A DNA stretch of 5,848 nucleotides from an uncultured Bacilli bacterium (GTDB lineage Bacteria; Bacillota_I; Bacilli_A; RF39; UBA660): the NCBI GenBank assembly GCA_947625365.1, contig CANQNZ010000072.1, positions 1-5,848 of the forward strand, given 5' to 3'. The notes beneath the pieces were generated by a model that searched no databases, was not told where the DNA came from, and saw nothing but the letters and a program-made list of their open reading frames with translations. Positions 1 to 5,848 of this stretch are shown here, piece after piece (the stretch's first letter is position 1; each line of letters starts with the position of its first letter). The position numbers and the translations under genes were made by a program.

Positions 1-676
1 TATTTTCTAATTCTTGTAAAACTTCATCACTATATTTATCATATATTTCATGTTTATAAGCAATACTTAAAATATCGATGCCTGGGTCATCTTTATGGCC
101 TAGTATACTTAAAACTTTACCTTCATATTTATTACGCCCTATTTCTTTAGTAATTTCTACTAATACTTTATGACCTTCCACACAATTATGAAGGGTATCT
201 TTATCTAAGATAACAACTATATCTTTTTTCTTATCATCTAATTTAAAGCCTAAACCATCTTCTGTTTTAACTAGTTCACCAACTAAATTTTTAAGCTCTC
301 TTTTAACAATTCTTAAAACTCGTCCTTCTTTTTTTAAGGCTTTATTAATAACTTCAGCAACAATAATATCACCATCAATAGCACCATTTAAATTACGCTC
401 ATCGATATAAATATCATCTTCTTTATCTAAAACTAAAAAACCAAATCCCTTTTTATTTAAATCTAATCGTCCTACTTTAATACCTGGACAATTTTCAATT
501 AAAATATATTTATCTTTTTTAGTTTTAAATAAAACACAATCATTTACTAGATTTTCTAGTTCTGCTGTTAAGTTTTGATACTCTAAAGTAGTTTTTAGCC
601 CTAATAAATCATTTATTTCAATTATTTCTAAAGCTCTATGAACATTTTTTAATGCCTTTATTATTTCATCTTTCAT
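1..676 (-). CDS. rnr: Ribonuclease R, N-terminal part (runs off window edge)
   Basis: This is the 5' part of an RNase R gene, a 3'-to-5' processive exoribonuclease of the RNB (RNase II) family that degrades structured RNA and takes part in RNA quality control. The 225 visible codons read without interruption. Residues 1-60 look like the N-terminal helical/winged-helix region. Residues 66-110 match the first cold-shock (OB) domain, with the landmarks KKGFGFLV, DDIYI, and NLNGAIDGD followed by a V-x-A strand. Residues 130-195 fit the second OB domain. GHKDDPGIDILSI at 193-205 is the family's typical lead-in to the RNB catalytic domain. The catalytic domain, with its Asp cluster, and the S1 domain lie beyond position 1. 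The ATG at 674-676 is chosen because GAGGG at 684-688 sits 7 nt upstream of it. A terminator separates the gene from the pilin-like operon, so it is probably transcribed independently. The identification comes from motif recognition and not from a database search. Confidence 0.93.
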   Translation of the reverse strand, partial: MKDEIIKALKNVHRALEIIEINDLLGLKTTLEYQNLTAELENLVNDCVLFKTKKDKYILIENCPGIKVGRLDLNKKGFGFLVLDKEDDIYIDERNLNGAIDGDIIVAEVINKALKKEGRVLRIVKRELKNLVGELVKTEDGLGFKLDDKKKDIVVILDKDTLHNCVEGHKVLVEITKEIGRNKYEGKVLSILGHKDDPGIDILSIAYKHEIYDKYSDEVLQELEN

Positions 677-724
677 ATATTATCCCTCATTATTATTTTA
701 ACACTTAATATTTTTTCATGCATT

Positions 725-755
725 AAAAAAGAAACCTACTTAACACATAGGTTTC
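725..755 (-). terminator. Rho-independent terminator of the pilin-like operon
   Basis: An 8-bp perfect inverted repeat (731-738 with 748-755, GAAACCTA/TAGGTTTC) encloses a 9-nt loop. On the minus strand it is followed directly by six T (725-730). It starts 21 nt after the stop codon of the 779-aa gene, where an operon terminator would be expected. There is no matching T-run on the other side, so it should act only on minus-strand transcription. The stem has only three G/C pairs, so termination may be incomplete and allow some readthrough into rnr. Confidence 0.8.
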
Positions 756-776
756 CAAAAGAAAGGCTAGACTAGA

Positions 777-3116
777 TTATTCACACCAGCAATCAGTTTG
801 ATTAAAATCTTCATCTTCATAATTTGGTTTTCCGCAAACCATCTTTTTGCCTGTAGGACAATCGCCTTCATCTTCACTACCACCTGATAAAGTACAATTG
901 ACATCGTCTCCTTTTATCTTTACAGTACATCTCCAATCAGCACTGTTATTAATTTTTGAACATACAATTCCCGAACAATTATACCCTGTTGCGGAAATAA
1001 ATGAAGCACCACCTGCATACATCTCAAATGATACAGAGGAATTATTAACTCCCATAAGGCCTGTCATAGTTATATAAGAACCATCTAGTACAGGTTTTGA
1101 TACGCTAGCATCTCCTGTCGTTTTAACATTTTTAAATAAGTAATTATATGAATCTTTATATTGTTTTATAGTAAGCCTAACATAATAATTATAGCTTCCT
1201 CTTTCTAGCTTTACGCTTTCGCCTGTAAATATACTACCAACAGAATAATATTTTATGTCACTGACCGCATCAGCATAAGTAGGATAAACAATTTCATCAT
1301 TTATATCTATATTACCAAAGTAAGCCTGTAAATTAGTGAATCTTGCTGTTTTTATTCCAGATGCCGGAGGAGCATCTTTTATACAAAAATCAACAAAAGC
1401 TTTACTACCCATAGTGGGCGATATACTGGAATATTTACGAATAACGTCATTTGTATCAGTGTGTGTAAAAGAACCTATATCATTAAATTGTATCTCCCCA
1501 TCACAATAACCAGCGCCTCTGTCAGCTACAATTGATTTATATAATTTTCTAAACATAACATCATATTCATTCATCATTGTATCAGTACCAGAATCATAGT
1601 CATAACTGTATGTACCTACCACAAATGTATCAGAGCTTTTTGGATTTTTATAATCTTGAATTTCAGGGCGACCTGATAAATAATTATAAAATCCAATATA
1701 GAAATCACTTAAATCGCAAGTTATTTCTTCTCCCATAGCTTCATTTTGCAAATCTAAATTAATCGTTGAGGCACTATCATCTGGTGATTTAATTTTACAA
1801 GTTAAATTATCACTATCAACATCACCAGTTAAGATATTTTCATCGTTTTTATCTTTAGAAACATTAAACATATTAACTAAATAGCTTGAGCTATAGAGTG
1901 TATATTTAAATTTATCACCATATACCTTTATTGCTTGATTTCCTATTTTTTCTTGCGGTATTTCTAAATTAATTAAGAATAATGCACCATCTTTGCTTAA
2001 TTTTATTTTGCTTTCATCTATTGTTGGGTCTAGATTTCTTAAATCTGTCATACTATAACCAAAATATGCCGGCACTTTTAAAGTTAAATTAACGGCTTTT
2101 TTCTTAAATTTAACTGTACATGATGTTGGTTTTTTTATTGTTAGTTTTAGTGATGTTCTATCTGCATTTGTCTCTACTGTTTCGGCTTGCGGTGAGCACG
2201 TATAATCATCTAATATATATCCTTCATTAGCTGTTAGGGTAAATGTTCCGGTTGCGTTTGGTTCCAAAGTATATTCGCCATTATTTCCGTTTGTAGTCGT
2301 ATTTACTATCCCATTTACTACATTTATTTTGACCTTTGCTCCCCACTGAGCCTCCAAGGTTATATCTTTTTGCACATTATTAACTATATTTCCTGGTTGA
2401 TATATTTTACTGGCATTTTTTTCTTTCCAGCCTTTAAACTCATATTTATCTTTCTTTATTTTCTCAGCTATTTTGTATGTTTTTCCTTGACTTACTGTCT
2501 CTACTTTTTTAAGTGTCTTTCCATCATAATACTTTATTAAATATTGTCCTTGTGTTCTTTTTGCCACAAGCGTTTTATTACTTTTTACATTTTTTATTGT
2601 ATATTCTTTGTCATATGTTTCCCCTGTCTGAGTATCTAACCAGCCATCAAAATTACTATTATTATTTGGTGCTTTTACCTCATAATCTTGTCCAGATATT
2701 ACCGTTTCTGTTTTTGTTTGCTCTCCTTCTTCTATATACGTAATTGTATATTTTTTTTGAGTTTCTCTTATCTGTTCTCCCTGACAATTTTCTCCTTCAT
2801 GCACTGTATACTTTTTCTCTGCTCCATCTTTTTTTATTTTTACTGAGTAATGTTTATCTTGAGGCAAAGTATTTCCCTTAAGCCACCCGCCTTCTATTAA
2901 GACTGTATCCTTTACGCAGCCTTCTTCTATTCCTTTATTTTCGGCATATCCCTCAGCTGCTGCTTGCAGGGTACTTCTTACTCTTTCTATTTCTTTATCT
3001 TCTTGTTTTTTAGACAGTCCCACTACGTTTACGGCGATTATGCTTCCTATTAAGCCTAGCAAGGCTATCGTCACTATTATTTCTACTAATGTAAATCCCT
3101 TTTTCTTTTTCTTCAT
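777..3116 (-). CDS. Large pilin-like surface protein with InlB-type repeats (distal paralog)
   Basis: This 779-residue protein begins with a class III/type IV prepilin signal: lysines 2-6, glycine 7 before the cleavage point, then FTLVE with the conserved Glu at +5, and a hydrophobic helix to about residue 34. An amphipathic helix and a two-cysteine segment (C67, C111) resemble the start of a pilin globular domain. Two InlB/Flg_new-like repeats follow (about 122-187 and 191-258), each with YxIxYxxG- and FxGW-type landmarks, then a divergent repeat (about 261-338). Residues ~370-779 match no fold I recognise. They contain an EEITCDL motif near 465, a YADA motif near 613, and eight cysteines in the last 66 residues. 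There is no C-terminal membrane helix or LPXTG motif. Typical pilins are 130-200 residues, so this is a giant relative, perhaps a minor or tip pilin or an adhesin. The gene starts 8 nt after the 136-aa gene. Its Shine-Dalgarno (AAGGTG) overlaps that gene's TAA, so translation is probably coupled. The family role is established; the adhesive function is inferred. Confidence 0.88.
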   Translation of the reverse strand: MKKKKKGFTLVEIIVTIALLGLIGSIIAVNVVGLSKKQEDKEIERVRSTLQAAAEGYAENKGIEEGCVKDTVLIEGGWLKGNTLPQDKHYSVKIKKDGAEKKYTVHEGENCQGEQIRETQKKYTITYIEEGEQTKTETVISGQDYEVKAPNNNSNFDGWLDTQTGETYDKEYTIKNVKSNKTLVAKRTQGQYLIKYYDGKTLKKVETVSQGKTYKIAEKIKKDKYEFKGWKEKNASKIYQPGNIVNNVQKDITLEAQWGAKVKINVVNGIVNTTTNGNNGEYTLEPNATGTFTLTANEGYILDDYTCSPQAETVETNADRTSLKLTIKKPTSCTVKFKKKAVNLTLKVPAYFGYSMTDLRNLDPTIDESKIKLSKDGALFLINLEIPQEKIGNQAIKVYGDKFKYTLYSSSYLVNMFNVSKDKNDENILTGDVDSDNLTCKIKSPDDSASTINLDLQNEAMGEEITCDLSDFYIGFYNYLSGRPEIQDYKNPKSSDTFVVGTYSYDYDSGTDTMMNEYDVMFRKLYKSIVADRGAGYCDGEIQFNDIGSFTHTDTNDVIRKYSSISPTMGSKAFVDFCIKDAPPASGIKTARFTNLQAYFGNIDINDEIVYPTYADAVSDIKYYSVGSIFTGESVKLERGSYNYYVRLTIKQYKDSYNYLFKNVKTTGDASVSKPVLDGSYITMTGLMGVNNSSVSFEMYAGGASFISATGYNCSGIVCSKINNSADWRCTVKIKGDDVNCTLSGGSEDEGDCPTGKKMVCGKPNYEDEDFNQTDCWCE
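2464..3110 (-). repeat. 647-bp direct repeat, copy 1 (5' half of the distal pilin-like gene)
   Basis: Compared base by base by eye, this stretch is identical to 5055-5701, at a constant offset of 2591 with no gaps. It covers the prepilin signal, the two-cysteine pilin segment, the first InlB-type repeat and the beginning of the second. Both copies are in the same orientation and reading frame. The match ends abruptly beside the start codon, where this copy carries one extra lysine codon (3111-3113). On the other side it fades gradually as substitutions accumulate. Confidence 0.95.
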
Positions 3117-3124
3117 ACGTCACC

Positions 3125-3535
3125 TTATTTGATTTGATATTCTAAATCTAATTTATCATTTGTAGAAATATCACTAAATTCTGTATTTATATCAGCATCT
3201 AATTTATAACTATCATTTGGTTTTAAATTTTTAGTTACCCATTTAGAATAAGTGGAAACAATTTCCCCTTTTTCATTTTTAACATTTATTGTTATCTGTT
3301 CTATTTTTTGATTTTTATTAGTTGTATTTTTTATTTCGGTGTTAACGTTCATTATATCACCTTTTATTGTATATTCTTCTTTAACGGCACTAAAGTTTTC
3401 ATTAATAGTCTTTCCTGATGTTTTAACACTTGTTTTAGAATTATTTTTTGGCAAAAATATGATAAGCATAACTATTCCCGCCACTACTAGTACTCCTATT
3501 ATTAACCCTATTATTATTTTTTTCTTTTTTTCCAT
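3125..3535 (-). CDS. Single-pass membrane protein with FxLYD-like ectodomain
   Basis: This is a 136-residue protein with a lysine-rich start (residues 3-6), one hydrophobic helix (about 7-28), a Ser/Thr/Lys/Asn-rich linker (30-50), and a small beta-rich domain (about 56-136). In that domain, the pattern of a strand with an N-terminal EIKNTTNK turn, then an ITINVKNEKGEIV strand pair, then a KNLKPNDSYKLDADI strand, resembles FxLYD-type domains of surface proteins. It has no cysteine, so it is neither a lipoprotein nor disulfide-bonded. The positive-inside rule puts the C-terminal domain outside the cell. The ATG at 3533-3535 is well supported by AAGGAGA (3545-3551), 9 nt upstream. The gene lies 45 nt after the first pilin-like gene, with no hairpin between them, and 8 nt before the second, so the three are probably co-transcribed. 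Its position suggests an accessory, anchor or chaperone-like role for the pilin-like proteins, but that is inferred from context only. Confidence 0.82.
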   Translation of the reverse strand: MEKKKKIIIGLIIGVLVVAGIVMLIIFLPKNNSKTSVKTSGKTINENFSAVKEEYTIKGDIMNVNTEIKNTTNKNQKIEQITINVKNEKGEIVSTYSKWVTKNLKPNDSYKLDADINTEFSDISTNDKLDLEYQIK

Positions 3536-3580
3536 TTTTTATCTTCTCCTTGTATCTATTTTTATTTTGTATATCTTTAA

Positions 3581-5704
3581 TTAACAACCAGGCCATCCAT
3601 AGTGATATCCCCAATGTTCACATTCTTCATTTTGACCTTCGCCAATCCATTTGTCACAATAGTAACAATCATCCCATTCTTCAGATCCTGAATCTGGAAC
3701 ATCATCATAGTCATATTGAACATAGAAATCTCCCATATCTATTTGAGCGGATGCACAAGTTCGTATACCTCCGCTATTCATAGGACAGTAAATATCCCGT
3801 GCATCTGCATAAACTGGCACTAAAATATCGTCATAAAAATCAAAGTCACTTATTTCAAAGTTATCATATACGCTGTTAAAATCCAGTGATAATGTTCCTC
3901 CACTTTGGGTTTTAGAACTAGTAATATAGTATGAATAGCTATAATCTATATCGACATTCCCAAGTGTGTTCATAAAATTTATAGCAGAATTATTATTGGG
4001 AGTATTCACAATGCCTCTATTAAATAACAATTTAAAATATCCATATGAGCTTACGTTATTTCTGAGTCCTGGCATACCTTGTAACATATATAAACTTGCT
4101 GTGTCACCTTCAGATGAATTAGTTGAGTGATTGTTTGAAGAATCTGTATCACTAACGCCTGCTCCTCTTGCTTGTATCGAGTAAGTATTAAGCCCACTAC
4201 ATGTATTAGGTTTTTTAGTATCGCAATTATTTTCTACAAGCATAACAGATCCTATATCCATTATGCCTAAACTATAATAGACATACGTATCACTTGTTAA
4301 ATCACAAGTTATTTCATCATCTAATTGTGAATAATCTTTTAATTTAAATTCAATATCTGTATTATTAATTCCACAATAGAAATTATCCTCTTCTTTATAG
4401 GCAGTTCTATAATTACTATATCCAGTTTTTTTTCCATTTTCTGTAGCAATCAGATCACCATAGTTACGATAAGTATGATACATACTCGTCCATCTTAAAA
4501 TTTGCGAACCTAAAATTGCTATTTTTTGTCCGTCTATTTGTGTTTCTTTTTTTATTGGTAACGTAATATTAAAATGCATATTATCAAGTTTTATATTGTC
4601 TCTTCCGATTTCTTCGCCAAATATTGCTTTAATATCTTTCATATCATAACCAAACTGGGCAGGTACCCTTAATGTTAAGTTTACAGCTTCTTCTTTAAAT
4701 CTTACGGTACATGATGTTGGTTTTTTTATTGTTAATCTTAGTGATGTTCTATCTGCATTTGGAGTTATTGTCTCCGCTTGCGGTGAGCACGTATAATCAT
4801 CTAATATATATCCCTCATTGGCTTTTACGGTAAATGTTCCGGTTGCGTTTGGTTCCAAAGTATATTCGCCATTATTTCCGTTTGTAGTCGTATTTACTGT
4901 CCCATTTACTACGTTTATTTTGACCTTTGCTCCCCACTGGGCCTCCAAGGTTATATCTTTTTGCACATTATTAACTATATTTCCCGGTTGATATATTTTA
5001 CTGGCATTTTTTTCTTTCCAGCCTTTAAACTCATATTTATCTTTCTTTATTTTTTCAGCTATTTTGTATGTTTTTCCTTGACTTACTGTCTCTACTTTTT
5101 TAAGTGTCTTTCCATCATAATACTTTATTAAATATTGTCCTTGTGTTCTTTTTGCCACAAGCGTTTTATTACTTTTTACATTTTTTATTGTATATTCTTT
5201 GTCATATGTTTCCCCTGTCTGAGTATCTAACCAGCCATCAAAATTACTATTATTATTTGGTGCTTTTACCTCATAATCTTGTCCAGATATTACCGTTTCT
5301 GTTTTTGTTTGCTCTCCTTCTTCTATATACGTAATTGTATATTTTTTTTGAGTTTCTCTTATCTGTTCTCCCTGACAATTTTCTCCTTCATGCACTGTAT
5401 ACTTTTTCTCTGCTCCATCTTTTTTTATTTTTACTGAGTAATGTTTATCTTGAGGCAAAGTATTTCCCTTAAGCCACCCGCCTTCTATTAAGACTGTATC
5501 CTTTACGCAGCCTTCTTCTATTCCTTTATTTTCGGCATATCCCTCAGCTGCTGCTTGCAGGGTACTTCTTACTCTTTCTATTTCTTTATCTTCTTGTTTT
5601 TTAGACAGTCCCACTACGTTTACGGCGATTATGCTTCCTATTAAGCCTAGCAAGGCTATCGTCACTATTATTTCTACTAATGTAAATCCCTTTTTCTTTT
5701 TCAT
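3581..5704 (-). CDS. Large pilin-like surface protein with InlB-type repeats (promoter-proximal paralog)
   Basis: This 707-residue protein is a paralog of the distal gene and is almost identical to it over the first ~290 residues. Lysines 2-5 and glycine 6 precede FTLVE and a hydrophobic helix to about residue 33, giving a type IV prepilin signal with Glu at +5. C66 and C110 frame a small pilin-like segment. InlB/Flg_new-like repeats lie at about 121-186 and 190-257, and a divergent repeat at about 260-337. The C-terminal half is unlike its paralog except for landmarks such as DDEITCDL (near 465) and YADA (near 631). It ends in an aromatic tail with cysteines at 680, 683, 695 and 707 (CYYC near its start, WPGC at its end). 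No sortase motif or C-terminal membrane helix is seen. The ATG at 5702-5704 has AGAGGA (5711-5716) 6 nt upstream and a strong promoter just beyond. Processing by a prepilin peptidase encoded elsewhere is expected. Pilus incorporation and an adhesive role are inferred. Confidence 0.88.
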   Translation of the reverse strand: MKKKKGFTLVEIIVTIALLGLIGSIIAVNVVGLSKKQEDKEIERVRSTLQAAAEGYAENKGIEEGCVKDTVLIEGGWLKGNTLPQDKHYSVKIKKDGAEKKYTVHEGENCQGEQIRETQKKYTITYIEEGEQTKTETVISGQDYEVKAPNNNSNFDGWLDTQTGETYDKEYTIKNVKSNKTLVAKRTQGQYLIKYYDGKTLKKVETVSQGKTYKIAEKIKKDKYEFKGWKEKNASKIYQPGNIVNNVQKDITLEAQWGAKVKINVVNGTVNTTTNGNNGEYTLEPNATGTFTVKANEGYILDDYTCSPQAETITPNADRTSLRLTIKKPTSCTVRFKEEAVNLTLRVPAQFGYDMKDIKAIFGEEIGRDNIKLDNMHFNITLPIKKETQIDGQKIAILGSQILRWTSMYHTYRNYGDLIATENGKKTGYSNYRTAYKEEDNFYCGINNTDIEFKLKDYSQLDDEITCDLTSDTYVYYSLGIMDIGSVMLVENNCDTKKPNTCSGLNTYSIQARGAGVSDTDSSNNHSTNSSEGDTASLYMLQGMPGLRNNVSSYGYFKLLFNRGIVNTPNNNSAINFMNTLGNVDIDYSYSYYITSSKTQSGGTLSLDFNSVYDNFEISDFDFYDDILVPVYADARDIYCPMNSGGIRTCASAQIDMGDFYVQYDYDDVPDSGSEEWDDCYYCDKWIGEGQNEECEHWGYHYGWPGC
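5055..5701 (-). repeat. 647-bp direct repeat, copy 2 (5' half of the proximal pilin-like gene)
   Basis: This is the partner of 2464-3110, identical by eye with no gaps. Past the low-coordinate edge the two genes still align without indels for about 420 bp more. I counted 5 mismatches in the next 193 bp, 6 in the next 90, 12 in the next 80 and about 16 in the next 60. After that the alignment breaks down. In this copy the block lies directly downstream of the operon promoter. Confidence 0.95.
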
Positions 5705-5726
5705 AACGCATCCTCTATTTTACTTT

Positions 5727-5755
5727 AGTATATAATTTTAACCTTCGATTGTCAA
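5727..5755 (-). promoter_or_regulatory. Sigma-A-type promoter of the pilin-like operon
   Basis: On the minus strand a perfect -35 box TTGACA (5750-5755) is separated by exactly 17 nt from a -10 box TATACT (5727-5732), one base from the TATAAT consensus. Transcription should start near 5720, leaving a leader of only about 16 nt that just includes the AGAGGA ribosome binding site (5711-5716). A run of nine T on the same strand (5754-5762) overlaps the start of the -35 box and makes the upstream side very AT-rich. No terminator-like hairpin or operator palindrome lies between promoter and gene, so the operon looks strongly transcribed unless a regulator binds upstream. Confidence 0.88.
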
Positions 5756-5770
5756 AAAAAAATAACTCCA

Positions 5771-5798
5771 AGATGTAGTAAACTAGATGTGGGAAAAT
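5771..5798. repeat. Imperfect tandem 14-bp repeat upstream of the promoter
   Basis: The sequences at 5771-5784 and 5785-5798 both begin AGATGT and match at 11 of 14 positions. The pair lies 15 bp upstream of the -35 box, a position often used by activators that bind direct repeats. In such AT-rich DNA a chance match is quite possible, so this is a tentative regulatory site. The rest of 5756-5848 holds no gene, RNA or clear terminator that I can see. Confidence 0.3.
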
Positions 5799-5848
5799 AA
5801 ATTTTTCTAAAATAAAAGAGAAAACACTCAAAATTTTAAAAACAGTTA

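Noticed and set aside
677..724. Possible rnr promoter with an extended -10 (TGTTAAAAT at 695-703).
   Set aside because: There is no acceptable -35 box at a 16-18 bp distance, and the predicted start would fall on the GAGGG ribosome binding site itself. AT-rich DNA gives such -10 matches by chance.
2513..2743. Plus-strand open frame, repeated identically at 5104-5334 (also one at 847-1077).
   Set aside because: These are antisense shadows of the pilin-like genes. The repeated one is identical only because the underlying DNA is duplicated. I see no convincing ribosome binding site or known protein features.
3339..3783. Plus-strand open frames overlapping the 136-aa gene and the end of the proximal pilin-like gene.
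   Set aside because: They lie opposite well-supported genes and have low-complexity hydrophobic translations with no recognisable domain.
777..5704. Diversity-generating retroelement as the cause of the variable C-termini.
   Set aside because: No reverse transcriptase or template repeat is present. The differences include indels and broad divergence, and no adenine-specific substitution pattern in a short variable region is apparent.
5775..5786. Small palindrome TAGT-AA-ACTA upstream of the operon promoter as an operator or hairpin.
   Set aside because: The arms are only 4 bp with a 2-nt centre, too short to be meaningful in AT-rich sequence.
5756..5848. Upstream AT-rich segment with the T-run and GACA looked like a possible insertion-sequence end that donated the -35 box.
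   Set aside because: No transposase, no matching inverted repeat and no target-site duplication can be seen in the window. The resemblance is from memory only.

Overview
The window is AT-rich, and every gene reads on the minus strand. It has strong AGGAGG-like ribosome binding sites, a near-consensus TTGACA/TATACT promoter, TGG-coded tryptophan and only TAA stops at the visible gene ends. This fits a low-GC Bacillota-type bacterium (Bacilli or Clostridia, possibly an uncultured gut lineage) using the standard bacterial code. The species cannot be named from the sequence.

Layout in the direction of transcription, from high to low coordinates. Positions 5756-5848 hold no gene; they contain an AT-rich upstream region with a T-tract and a possible tandem 14-bp repeat. 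A strong sigma-A-type promoter (5727-5755) then drives what looks like a three-gene operon. The first gene (5704-3581) and third gene (3116-777) encode paralogous large surface proteins. Each has a type IV prepilin N-terminus (a G|FTLVE processing site plus a hydrophobic helix), a small pilin-like segment with two cysteines, two InlB/Listeria-Bacteroides-type repeats, a third more divergent repeat, and a long C-terminal region of unknown fold ending in a cysteine-rich tail. The second gene (3535-3125) encodes a small single-pass membrane protein with an FxLYD-like beta-sandwich ectodomain. A hairpin followed by a T-run (725-755) ends the operon. Downstream, from 676 to the window edge, lies the 5' part of rnr (RNase R), a housekeeping gene unrelated to the operon.

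The main finding is how the two pilin-like paralogs relate. By eye their first ~647 coding bases are identical. Identity then falls smoothly (about 97, 93, 85, then 74%) until the C-terminal halves can be matched only through scattered landmarks. The 5' edge of the identity is abrupt, falling within the lysine codons right after the start codon. This looks like a conserved export/assembly and stalk module, kept uniform by recent duplication or gene conversion, carrying two diverged display domains. Recombination between the identical blocks would fuse the promoter-proximal 5' half to the C-terminal domain of the distal gene. No pilus ATPase, platform protein or prepilin peptidase lies in the window, so assembly into a pilus is inferred, not shown.
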